NCBI GenBank assembly: GCA_015501585.1
Contig: JADNRY010000767.1
Location: forward strand, 1-27,197
From: Rhodocollybia butyracea
Lineage: Eukaryota; Basidiomycota; Agaricomycetes; Agaricales; Omphalotaceae
Reading direction: 5' to 3'
Length of the DNA stretch: 27,197 nt
Shown here one piece after another: positions 9,669 to 18,784 of this stretch; position 1 is the stretch's first letter; every line of letters begins with the position of its first letter. The notes under the pieces were generated by a model, which saw only the letters and a program-made list of their open reading frames with translations, searched no databases and had not been told where the DNA came from. A program made the translations under genes and the position numbers.

Positions 9669-11917
9669 ATGGATAACCAGCATGAGGTGAATACTTGGAA
9701 TATTTTCCCCGTTACTGGCAGTCGAAATTCTTAAACTTTTGACCATAGTCTACATCGATAAGTCCGCAGTATACTCCCCAGTGGAATTGTAGTCCCTTGG
9801 ACGAAGATTTCCGGTTACTCGCATCGCCTGAGCCTATGTTGGAGTCTGAGGTCAACTCACCAAAGGAACACGAGGTCGAACTTGGCGATGATATTGAAGG
9901 AGATCGCAAGCGCAGACGCGAGGCTTCTGTGTACTTGCCTGAAGAATATACCGATGTCTTTGACGTTGAACCTATGCCCTTGCTGCCTATTCCTGGGATC
10001 AGTCCGACTGGTTCTTATCCCTATTGTCCGCCACCTGCCATCGCCCCAACGCCACCCACCGCATACGATCCCTCTTATCACTATAATCTCTACTCTGTGC
10101 CCCGATGCCCTTGACGCCACCTCTCCCATTCTACGACACCTCTATAACCGACAGGCCGGACGGCTTTGCCTATACAAATCCCATTTCTCCACCGCGCTCG
10201 CCCATCTTCAACTCTGTCCTCGATCCGTTTAGTTCCTACGTCGATCGCAGCGCGACTCCGTTCGTAGCGCCGTATACCCCTTATACTCCTTATACTCCCT
10301 ACAATCCATCATACAATCCATCATACAATCCTTCGTACAACTCGTACATTCCTAACCCTCTTTACACTCCTTACACCCCTCACAGCACGTTCAACACGTA
10401 CAACAGCACCTATGCTCCAGGGCCATACGGCGCCTTTAACCCTCCTGGGGGTATCCCTCTCTCTGGTACCGACTATCCATATGTCCCGTATGTTGCATAT
10501 ACGCCTCCGTACCCCTCTAGCCCGTACTCTTACCCACTCTGGTACGACTCACCGAGACCTCTTACTCCACTTCCCCTACCTGATGTACCCGGGGTCGAGG
10601 ATAAAGGAGGCGCGGGACGCCCGGGGGCGGAGACGCCTACACCATTTGATTATCCCTATTCCTATTCCTATCCATCTTCACCAAGGCCTCTTAGTCCACC
10701 CCTCATCGCAATGGATGAAAAATCCCCGCGCGCGCACGAGCCGGCTGCAGGAGTACCGGAGTGGGAATCGAATTTGGATTTAAGCAACCGCAATGCGCTG
10801 GTGAAAGAGACTCGCCGGAGATGGATCAAAGATCTTTTGAGGGCTGTTTTCGGCGTAAGTGTCCATATCCTCCCTTATCATCCGTACTAACCAAAATTCA
10901 TTCTACACAGTACGCCTTCTTCTCTCTAGGGACAATCACACTCCTCCTCGGGGTGTTATACCTCTACGACGCGGATTTGCAGTATGCACGGTATAAGAAG
11001 ATGGAAGATAGTGTCACTATCCAGACGTCCGGTACCGATCCTGCTGATATAGGGTGCGTTCTTAAACGATGTGATCAACGATGTTTCAAGCTCTAACTCG
11101 CATATCTTTCCCTAGTTGCTCCGCCCCTGCCCAATGTTTCTCCGAATCCCTCGGTGCAGCTACTGTCTCCGATTCCCCAATACACTCATACATATACGCG
11201 CGCGCCCTCCGTCCCTACATCCAGCTCATCCTCATCCTGGCCTGCTACACGCTCACTATCCTCGCCATCGGCGCTTGGCGAACGACGCGCAAGATTCTTC
11301 GCTGCGTCAAGGAGGGTAATGCATTCGTGGAAGCGTATTTGGATTACAAGGACTGTACGGGGCACACGGATAAAAGGATCCAAAAAGCCGAAGCGTATGA
11401 CGCGGAATGGAACGCTCTGAACTGCACATGCTACCCTTTCCAGTCCTGTATCGACCGTACCCTCCCGCTGCACCAAACTCTCAAACCCGCCCATCTCACC
11501 GAATGGCTCGCAAACACGCTCTGGATCGTCTTCGCTCTGCATATCCCCCTCGTCGTGCTTCTAACCATAGGGTTAGGATCCCTCCCTATTCTCGCGCGCG
11601 GCCCAGCTCCTGGGGCTTACCTCGACTATGCTTCGGGGTGTGCGATGTACATGCTCATTACTTCTGCGTGTCTGTACTCTGTGATGAGAGTTACGCGGCA
11701 GATCGTTGGATTGCGCCAGATCGCTAGCAGTGGGTTGACGAAAACGAGCGCGTTCCTAGAAGGGACTGGGCGTATATCCGGAGAGACGAGCGTTGAGGTC
11801 CCGTGGGTTTGTGCCAGGATGTGGAAGGAGATGGGGTTGGATTGGGAGGATGTCAGACGGGTTTGGAAGTATGGTGCGTTTTGGGGGTACGGTGGTCTTT
11901 ATTATGGCCGAGTATGA
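9669..11917 (+). CDS. Unrecognised four-helix membrane protein with a Tyr/Pro-rich N-terminal tail
   Basis: I do not recognise the family. Exons: 9669-9686, 9749-10854, 10911-11053, 11116-11917, all GT-AG. If one missing C is allowed in the CCCC run at 10100-10103, the exons sum to 690 codons. Residues about 1-390 are disordered: an acidic and basic start, then a Pro/Tyr/Ser-rich stretch with YTPYTPYTPYNPSYNPS-type repeats (about 10270-10350). A basic segment (KETRRRWIKDLLRAVFG) precedes four predicted helices: YAFFSLGTITLLLGVLYLY; YIQLILILACYTLTILAIGAW; LANTLWIVFALHIPLVVLLTI; and CAMYMLITSACLYSVM. Cysteines (CSAPAQC; CTCYPFQSC) lie in the loops, and the C-terminus is aromatic (WGYGGLYYGRV). 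The start fits: TATA box, 18-nt first exon, and a frame open from the acceptor at 9748. A partial copy lies at 16586-17578. A surface or organelle membrane protein is inferred; no function is assigned. Confidence 0.72.
10270..10350 (+). repeat. In-frame Tyr-Thr-Pro / Tyr-Asn-Pro-Ser codon repeats
   Basis: Tandem short repeats inside the second exon of the four-helix gene encode PYTPYTPYTPYNPSYNPSYNPSYNSY-like residues from 9- and 12-base units (TATACTCCT-like, then TACAATCCATCA-like). Such units expand and contract by slippage, so tail length may vary between strains. Confidence 0.75.
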
Positions 11918-12252
11918 AGGAAGGGGAGGTTTTTGGCTCGCGGACTTGGAGGAACGCGTTTGACTGATGGTGTGCTGACAAGTATCGTAAATTGAGAGGA
12001 TGAATACGGGTGTTTAGATGGGAGAAGTTGACGGCTCGAGGTGAATGTCAAACTGGGGCGCTGTAATGTACTAAAATAGGTCAAGTATTTATATATCTCG
12101 TTTCCAGGTCATATTCGGTGTATGTATGTATATCCTTCTGTCATTGTATCCTTGTTGCCTAAAATCACTACTCACTCGTAACCTCTGTATATGAAATGGC
12201 GCTCTGCTCTTCCGTCTGCATCCACAAAGAATGCATACAAAAAGCACTATAG

Positions 12253-12489
12253 ATAGTCCTCGCTCTTCATATTCCCCCCGACAGGCTCACAATCGCCTCT
12301 CCTCCCTCGCGTGCAGGCAGCACCTGTACGCGTCAGATTGTTGCGCCCAGACGGAACTGGTGGTGGGTTGATGAAAGAAATAGGTGCGGGTGCGGAAAAT
12401 GTGTTCCTCGAAGGGACTGGGCGTATACACGGAGATACGAGAGTTGAGATTCCGTGGGTTTGCGCGAGGATGTGGAAAAGGATGGACTA
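12253..12489 (+). pseudogene. Decayed last-exon fragment 1 of the four-helix gene
   Basis: The stretch resembles 11530-11840 of the upstream gene: a CTCGCTCTTCATAT-like start, then GTTGCGCCCAGACGG, GAAGGGACTGGGCGTATA and GTGGGTTTGCGCGAGGATGTGGA. It has an internal deletion of the fourth-helix region and no continuous frame. It appears to form an imperfect tandem duplicate with fragment 2. Confidence 0.7.
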
Positions 12490-12602
12490 GGGATGAATTA
12501 GCCCTACAGCACACCTGGGCTCAACTCGTAACCTCTGTATATGAACTGGCATTTCTGCTCTTGCGTCTGCATCCACAAAGAATGCATCCAAAAAGCACTA
12601 TA

Positions 12603-12945
12603 GATAGTCCTCGCTCTTCATATTTCACTCGTCACGCTCACAATCGCGGCGGGGATCCCTCTCCTCCCTCGCGCGCAGATCAGCATATGCGATGTATATC
12701 CTTGTGACCTCAACGTGTTTGTATTCTGTGATGAGCGTTACGCGTCAGGTCGTTGCGCCCCGACGGACTTGGTGGTGGTGGGTTGACGAAAGAAATAGGT
12801 GCGGGTGCGGAAAATGTGTTCTTCAAAGAGATACGAGAGTTGAGATTCCGTGGGTTTGCGCGAGGATGTGGAAGAGGATGGATTGGGGACGGATTAGGAG
12901 GATGTTGGGACGGGGTTGATGGTATCGTGTGGTAGTCTTCATTAC
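12603..12945 (+). pseudogene. Decayed last-exon fragment 2 of the four-helix gene
   Basis: Collinear with about 11530-11905 of the parent gene. A frame from 12692 still reads MYILVTSTCLYSVMSVTRQVVAPRR, matching helix 4 (MYMLITSACLYSVMRVTRQIVGLRQ), before frameshifts. VPWVCARMWKEMGLDWEDVRR of the parent survives as IPWVCARMWKRMDWGRIRR. It has no start, splice sites or upstream exons, so it is a relic. Confidence 0.75.
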
Positions 12946-13312
12946 AGTAGGAAGAAAGATCAATTCGACCACACTACTTGATAGCAAAAGTTCACGGGAA
13001 CTGCGGCCAGGGATACCTCTGCACTTGACAAAATACATGTATCGTTGTATCGTTGTTGCCTAAAAGTTCACCACGCTACAGTGGGGCTCAATAGTCGTGA
13101 CCTCTGTATACCATGAACTATCAACTGATGTTTCTGCTGCCTCCACCAAGAACCCTCCACCAAGTAGGTAATCGCAGCTTTCTCCAAACCGATTTCCCAT
13201 ACAGGTCATCACTACAGTAGGAGGAAAGTAGGAGGAAAGATCAGCTCGACCATACTTGATCTCAAAATACTATGAGGAACTCGGGGTACCCCTGCACTTG
13301 ACAAGACATAAG
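12943..13312. repeat. Pair of about 95-bp repeats (two more copies at 18293-18385 and 18604-18696)
   Basis: A unit running from CTACAGTAGGAGGAAAGATC through ACCATACTTGAT to CTGCACTTGACAAGA occurs at 12943-13037 and 13212-13312 here, and twice in copy B (18293-18385, 18604-18696). The pairing predates the A/B duplication because both copies keep it. It lies just beyond the DUF4246 3' end in copy B, so it may derive from that gene's 3' flank. Confidence 0.65.
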
Positions 13313-13440
13313 TATGTGGACTCCATATGCATCAGTCGCACAAAGTTGTACGACTCCTGGCCAAGAAAATGACAAAATGAAAATGAAAAACTCGAGCCAA
13401 AAATAACCAACATACCTAATGTAAACCACTATGTTTAAAC

Positions 13441-13954
13441 ACGACTATTCAGTATGGTCCACTGACAAATAATTGAGGTTGCAATTATGAACCGAAAAGC
13501 ATAAGAACGTACAATAGCCTGACCAGCCGTGACAATTTGCTCTTCTTTGTAAGTAATATGATCTGGGGGTGAAATGAACAATTAAACGCATGATTATCGA
13601 GCGTAAGGACTGCGGTGTTCTTGAGACATCATGCTATTATTGCTGGGTTTGAAAGAACAATCTATTTTTTCTTTTGTTGGGTGGAATTGGGACCATCGAT
13701 ATAGTCGTCTTTGGGTCACCCACAAGTCAAGCACGATCTATTCAGTGTGCATCGATAATCAACAATCATCAAGGGTGCAATCATGAACAGAAAAACTATA
13801 AGAACATACAATATTCTGACTAGCTCTGGCAATTTGCTCTTATCAATATGATTTGTGGGCGAAATGAACGCATGATTATCGAGCGTACAGTGTCCATGAG
13901 GCATCATGCTAGTATTGCTGGGTTTGAAAGCACAACCTATTTTTTTCTTTTGTT
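13441..13954. repeat. Direct repeat (about 230 bp, period 292) upstream of the kinase
   Basis: Units at 13441-13677 and 13733-13954 share ACTATTCAG/TCTATTCAG, GAAATGAAC, CGCATGATTATCGAGCGTA, CATCATGCTA, TATTGCTGGGTTTGAAAG and TTTTTTCTTTTGTT. No coding frame runs through them. The second unit ends about 140 bp before the proposed kinase start, so the repeat may be a duplicated promoter segment. Confidence 0.75.
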
Positions 13955-14092
13955 CTAAGATTGGGAGCGCCGACATAGTACGCCTTTCCTCCAGGTCCTT
14001 GACCTCCATTCAAATTTCAACCAATACTATCTCATTATGGCAGCACATGTATCGAACGTCACCTGAAACTCTCGGGATCATCTCGAATTTCG

Positions 14093-15583
14093 ATGCACCG
14101 TTTATGTGCGATCCAGCCACCTTGCTTAATTCAGAAAACAAAGGAGAAGGCTGCTCAGCCCGGGAAAGAGAAGACAGTCGCTTTGCCACCAGGCGCGAAA
14201 ACAGAAACTGCCGGCCATGATAAACTATTTCCTCAAGTTCCGTCGAAGGACATTCTCCACGGATGCACCTACACGTTTGAATACAAGGACAAATCACGAA
14301 AAGTGAAATTTGGCAAAGTTCTCTTTCGTCCGCACGGCATTCTTGGTCGTGGAACGTTGGTTGTTGAGGTTACGTGTTGCTGTAATGACGACGGATGTGC
14401 ATGTGCTTGGAAGGATCTTGACCTGGTGATGAAGCTAAGTTTCGCTAGCAACACTAGAGACCCCGAAGTCACATTCATCCAAGAATGCATGGACATTGTC
14501 GCTCGAGATCCCGCTCATAATTGGGTTCTCAATCACCTTCCCGAGGTACATGCCACATTCTCCATCCCGTTCGGTCCAGGTACTGTCCAGGGCAGACTGA
14601 AAGAGGAATTTGGAGACGACTATGAAGAGCGCGAACTGCATGGGTCGATTCAGTCCAGACTCTACGAGCTAATGAGTTTGGAGACTTCACGGGAATTTGG
14701 GCAAGCGATCTATGACATTGTTCAATGTATGTTCACTTTGATTTGATCTCAGTCATGATCTAATCTGCTCATATCCAGGTCATGAATGGGTTCATGAACA
14801 CGCTCGTATCCTTCACCGCGATATCAGCCTCAAGAATATGATGGTTAGAAGAGCCAGCGATGGGACAAAGTTTGGCGTATTAAACGACTTTGATCTCGCT
14901 TTGTTTGTGGACCGCCCAAAAGCCTCGCCAACCTCCAACCATCGGACCGGCACCAGGTGCGTATATTTTTGTTGTTATATTCTAACTTTACTCATGTTTG
15001 CCTTGCTCCATCATCTTCCTTCACTCTACTCAAAGGCCATTCATGGCCCATGAACAACATGATCCTGACTGGAAAGGCCCGGTTCTCGCTCGCCATGACC
15101 TAGAGTCCTTTTTCTATGCTACTCTGCTCTTATCGTGCATCTATGAGAAACCAGGTGGCAAGGTGGTTTCTTCAGGAGCCAAGACACACTATGACACGTG
15201 GCTAGAGTCGGGGGATGACAGTCTTTCGTCGCAAAAGATACGTCTATTGCATAAAAACACGTGGATTCCCCTGTTCGGAAACATTTTCGCGCCTTCGAGC
15301 CCTGGTTGCGCCGCATCCAATGGGCTTTGCGGTTTGGGTTTGTCGGGCGCGAATATTTTGAAGCTTGTCGGACGAAGTGGACGAGGACCAAATGCATGAA
15401 TTGAATAAGAAACTTACATTTGACGATAAAACCCTCAATGGTAAGGTCACGTATGACATGATGATTATGACCATGTACACCTTCAATGAGGTGGACTTGG
15501 TCACAAGGAGCTCCAAGCGACAGGCATTTGTTGACCAGTTTAGGTTGAAGTGGGAGTCACAGCGAAAGACACGGGGATTCTAG
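14093..15583 (+). CDS. FunK1-type protein kinase, C-terminal frameshifts
   Basis: Three exons: 14093-14726, 14779-14956, 15036-15583. The N-terminal part reads VPSKDILHGCTYTFEYKDKS ... GILGRGTLVVEV; exon 2 gives CHEWVHEHARILHRDISLKNMM, with the HRD catalytic loop at 14814-14822, and NDFDLAL, where DFD replaces the usual DFG (14886-14894), a FunK1 trait. Exon 3 starts RPFMAHEQHD and has HDLESFFY, both typical of the family. After GNIFAP (about 15291) the frame must shift to read FEPWLRRIQWALRFGFVGREYFE, and again at about 15358 to read LSDEVDEDQMHELNKKLTFDDKTLNGKVTYD. Two one-base deletions would restore 453 codons. It is either a recently dead kinase or an assembly error. The start is tentative: FunK1 proteins are often longer at the N-terminus. 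Substrate unknown. Confidence 0.8.
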
Positions 15584-16560
15584 TTTGTGTCCTGATGCCG
15601 TGGTACTTCAAGTTGTCTTCCTCATTATATCATTTTTGCTGTCTGCTGTGTTTCGCTTTCCGTCCGCCTTCTGTATCTTATGTTACTTCGATACGTGACC
15701 TCTACACCGTGTACTTTTACTTGTTGGACAATCATTTTCAAAGCGGACACTCAGTCCTTTCTAATTGAGATCTTTCCCTTCGTTCCAGGCAATCTTCCTT
15801 ATCAATGTTCTTGGTGGGCACAGGCAAGTACTGTTGTCTGAACCGGATTGAATTGCGAAAGGAGTAGTCCACTGAGGCTGCGCGCTATCAGCATCTCTCG
15901 AATGGTTGTTAGGGGTGAAAAGTCGTCAGTAGAGTCTGATGACCTTGAAACTAGGGGGGAGTGGAAGATCATATTTTGCTTAACTTCCCCACGTAGCTAT
16001 ATGTAAGCAGCTTACCTTTACTGGAGGGCTGTGGGTAAGTACAAGACACGACTGCTTCCAGACGAGTATTAGTCAAGATTGAAGAAAATTATGTTGAACA
16101 CTAAGTTATGTACCGGTTTCATAGCACTGAGAAAATGTTGGTGGAGAGATAGCACCGTGGTGTATCTGAGGGAGTGAGTTGGCGTTGAGTGAGGACGAGA
16201 GGAAAAGCATTGCAAGGACTGAAACAAGAGGAGAGAAAGAGTTCGATTGTCGAATCTGATGTCCTGATGTCACCGACTACTGCTGCGCATCCTATCCCAT
16301 CCACAGCACCTAATACTCAATCATGATATTTCCAGAATGAAAATATTAAGAACAGGATATTATGTGCGGTGCCGGGTGGATGCGATTCCTGCAGGCCCGT
16401 GCCTGAATTCAAAGCTATGATAATTGAGACACGAGACTCGAGACCAAGGCAGAGACCCGCACAAGCCCGAATCAACTGCCCCAGAGCGTCGTGTCCCGGG
16501 TACCAAATCATGAAGAGACTAACGGCCGCACAGTTCCTCAAGGGATAGTGGGGATTCGAT
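15584..16560. other. Spacer without a gene
   Basis: Between the kinase stop and the left border of duplication copy B I see only short overlapping open frames with no recognisable domain. The first bases presumably carry the kinase 3' UTR. The border at 16560/16561 is abrupt: unrelated DNA changes to a sequence matching the intron upstream of the four-helix exon. Confidence 0.5.
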
Positions 16561-16585
16561 ACTAACCAAAATTTGTGTTACACAG

Positions 16586-17578
16586 TACGCCTTCTTCTCT
16601 CTAGGAACAATCACACTCATCCTCGGGGTGTTATACCTCTACGACGCGGATTTGCAGTATGCGCGGTATAAGAAGATGGAAGATAGTATCGCTATACAGG
16701 CGTCTGGCACTGATCCTGCTGATATAGGGTGAGTTCTCACATAGCGTTTCAAGCCCTAGCGCTCATATCTTTCCCTAGTTGCTCCGCCGCCGCCCAATGT
16801 TTCTCCGAACCCCTCGGTGCAGCTACTGTCCCTGGTTCCCCAGTACACTCATACATATACGCGCGCGCCCTCCGTCCCTACATCCAGCTCCTCCTCATCC
16901 TGGCCTGTTACACGCTCACCATCATCGCCATCGGCGCCTGGCGGACCACGCGCAAGATCCTTCGCTGCGTCAAGGAGAGTAATACATTCGTGGAAGCGTA
17001 TTTGGATTATAAGGACTGTACGGGGCACACGGATAAAAGGATCCAACAAGCCGAAGTTCCGCTCCGCGTGATACGCTCTCAGTTGTGCATGCTACCCTTT
17101 CCGGTCCTGCGTCGATTTCACCCTCCCGCTGCACCAGACCCTCAAACCCACCCATCTCACCGACTGGCTCGCAAACACGCTCTGGATGGTTTTCGCTCTC
17201 TATATTCCCCCCGTCGTGCTCCTAACCGTGGGGATAGGCTCCCTCCCTATTCTCGCGCGCGGCCCAGCTCCTGGGGCTTACCTCGACTATGCGTCGGGGT
17301 GTGCGATGTATACGCTCGTGACCTCTGCGTGTGTGTACTCTGTGATGAGGGCTACGCGCCACATCGTTGAGGCGCACCAGATCACTGGTAGTGGGTTGAT
17401 AAAATCGAGCGCGTTCCTAGAAGGGACTGGGCGTATATCCGGCGAGACGAGCGTTGAGGTCCCGTGGGTTTGTGCGAGGATGTGGAAGGAGATGGGGTTG
17501 GATTGGGAGGATGTCAGACGGGTTTGGAAGTATGGTGCGTTTTGGGGGTACGGTGGTCTTTATTATGGCCGAGTATGA
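16586..17578 (+). pseudogene. 5'-truncated, frameshifted copy of the four-helix membrane-protein gene
   Basis: Exon-like blocks 16586-16729 and about 16780-17578 match the last two exons of 9669-11917, including the intervening intron and the same stop. Tail, start codon and promoter are missing. Around 17056-17095 the segment following GCCGAAG is 36 bases to a shared GCATGC against 38 in copy A, a net 2-base loss that shifts the frame. The downstream frame (17186-17578) still reads helices 3 and 4 and the intact C-terminus (VPWVCARMWKEMGLDWEDVRRVW...). Many differences in the intact parts are silent or conservative, so the copy is probably young. Confidence 0.82.
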
Positions 17579-17951
17579 AGCAAGGGGTGCTTTTTGGCTC
17601 CCGGACTTGGAGGAACGCGCTTGACTGATGGTGTGCTGAGAAGTATCGTAAATCGAGTGGATGAATACGGATGTTTAGATAGGAGAAGTTGCTTCGGAAG
17701 GATCAGTTTGAGAACAAATGTACGGCTCGAGGTGAATGTCAAACTGGGACGCTGTAATGTACTAAAATAGGTCAAGTATTTATATATCTGCTTTCCAGGT
17801 CGTATTAGGTGTATGTATGTATATCCTTGTGTCATTGTATCCTTCTTGCCTAAAGTCCCTATAGCACACCTGGGCTCGTAACCTCTGTATATGAACTGGC
17901 GTTTCTGCTCTTGCGTCTGCATCCACAAAGAATGCATCCAAAAAGCACTCT

Positions 17952-18295
17952 AGATAGTCCTCGCTCTTCATATTCCCCTCGTCACGCTCACAATCGCGGC
18001 GAGGATCCCTCTCCTCCCTCGCGCGCAGATCAGGATATGCGATGTATATCCTTGTGACCTCAACGTGTTTGTATTCTGTGATGAGCGTTACGCGTCAGGT
18101 TGTTGCGCCCCGACGGACTTGGTGGTGGTGGGCTGACGAAAGAAATAGCTGCAGGTGCGGAAAATGTGTTCTTCAAAGAGATACGAGAGTTGAGATTCTG
18201 TGGGTTTGCGCGAGGATTTGGAAGAGGATTGATTAGGGACGGATTAGGAGGATGTTGGGACGGGGTTGATGGTATGGTGTGGTAGTCTTCATTAC
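17952..18295 (+). pseudogene. Decayed last-exon fragment 3 of the four-helix gene
   Basis: This is the copy-B counterpart of 12603-12945, nearly identical over 340 bp, with the same surviving peptide MYILVTSTCLYSVMSVTRQVVAPRR from 18042. Copy B has only this fragment where copy A has two, so either A gained one by tandem duplication or B lost one. Confidence 0.75.
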
Positions 18296-18784
18296 AGTAG
18301 GAGGAAAGATCAATTCCACCATACTTGATATCGAAAGTTCACGAGAACCGCGGCCAGGGATACCTCTGCACTTGACAAGATACATGCATCGTTGTATCCT
18401 TGTTGCCTAAATTCGTCACCCTACAATGGAGCTCAGTAGTCGTGATCTCTGTATATTATGAACTATGAACTGATGTTTCTGCTCTTGCATCTGCCTCCGC
18501 CAAGAGCCCTCCACCAAGAACAAGTAGGTAGGGCCACCTCAGTTTCGAAGCAACTTCACGCTAGTATTCCGATTTTCAAAACGATTTCTTATACAGATCA
18601 TCACTACAGTAGGGGGAAAGAAAGATCACCTCGACCATACTTGATATCAAAACACTATGAGGAGTCCAGGGTACCCCTGCACTTGACAAGATATATGGGG
18701 ACTCCATATAAGTACATCAGTCGCACAAAGTGTACGAGTCCTGGCCAAGAAAATGACAAAATGAAAATGAATACTTGACCCAAA

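Larger units (their letters stand above)
10886..13417. repeat. Segmental duplication, copy A (partner of 16561-18800)
   Basis: From the branch-point-like ACTAACCAAAAT at 10886, through the last two exons of the four-helix gene and its 3' flank, to CCAACATACCT at 13417, the sequence is collinear with 16561-18800. Copy A holds an extra decayed last-exon fragment (about 12253-12489). Its right border coincides with the point where copy B runs into the 3' end of a DUF4246 coding region on the minus strand, which copy A lacks. Confidence 0.85.

Noticed and set aside
10097..10154. Possible 58-nt intron in place of the CCCC frameshift in the four-helix gene
   Set aside because: The GT-AG borders exist, but the phase does not join the two frames; a one-base indel fits better.
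11186..11542. Minus-strand frame opposite the four-helix exon
   Set aside because: The plus strand there encodes helices conserved with copy B. The antisense frame is a shadow.
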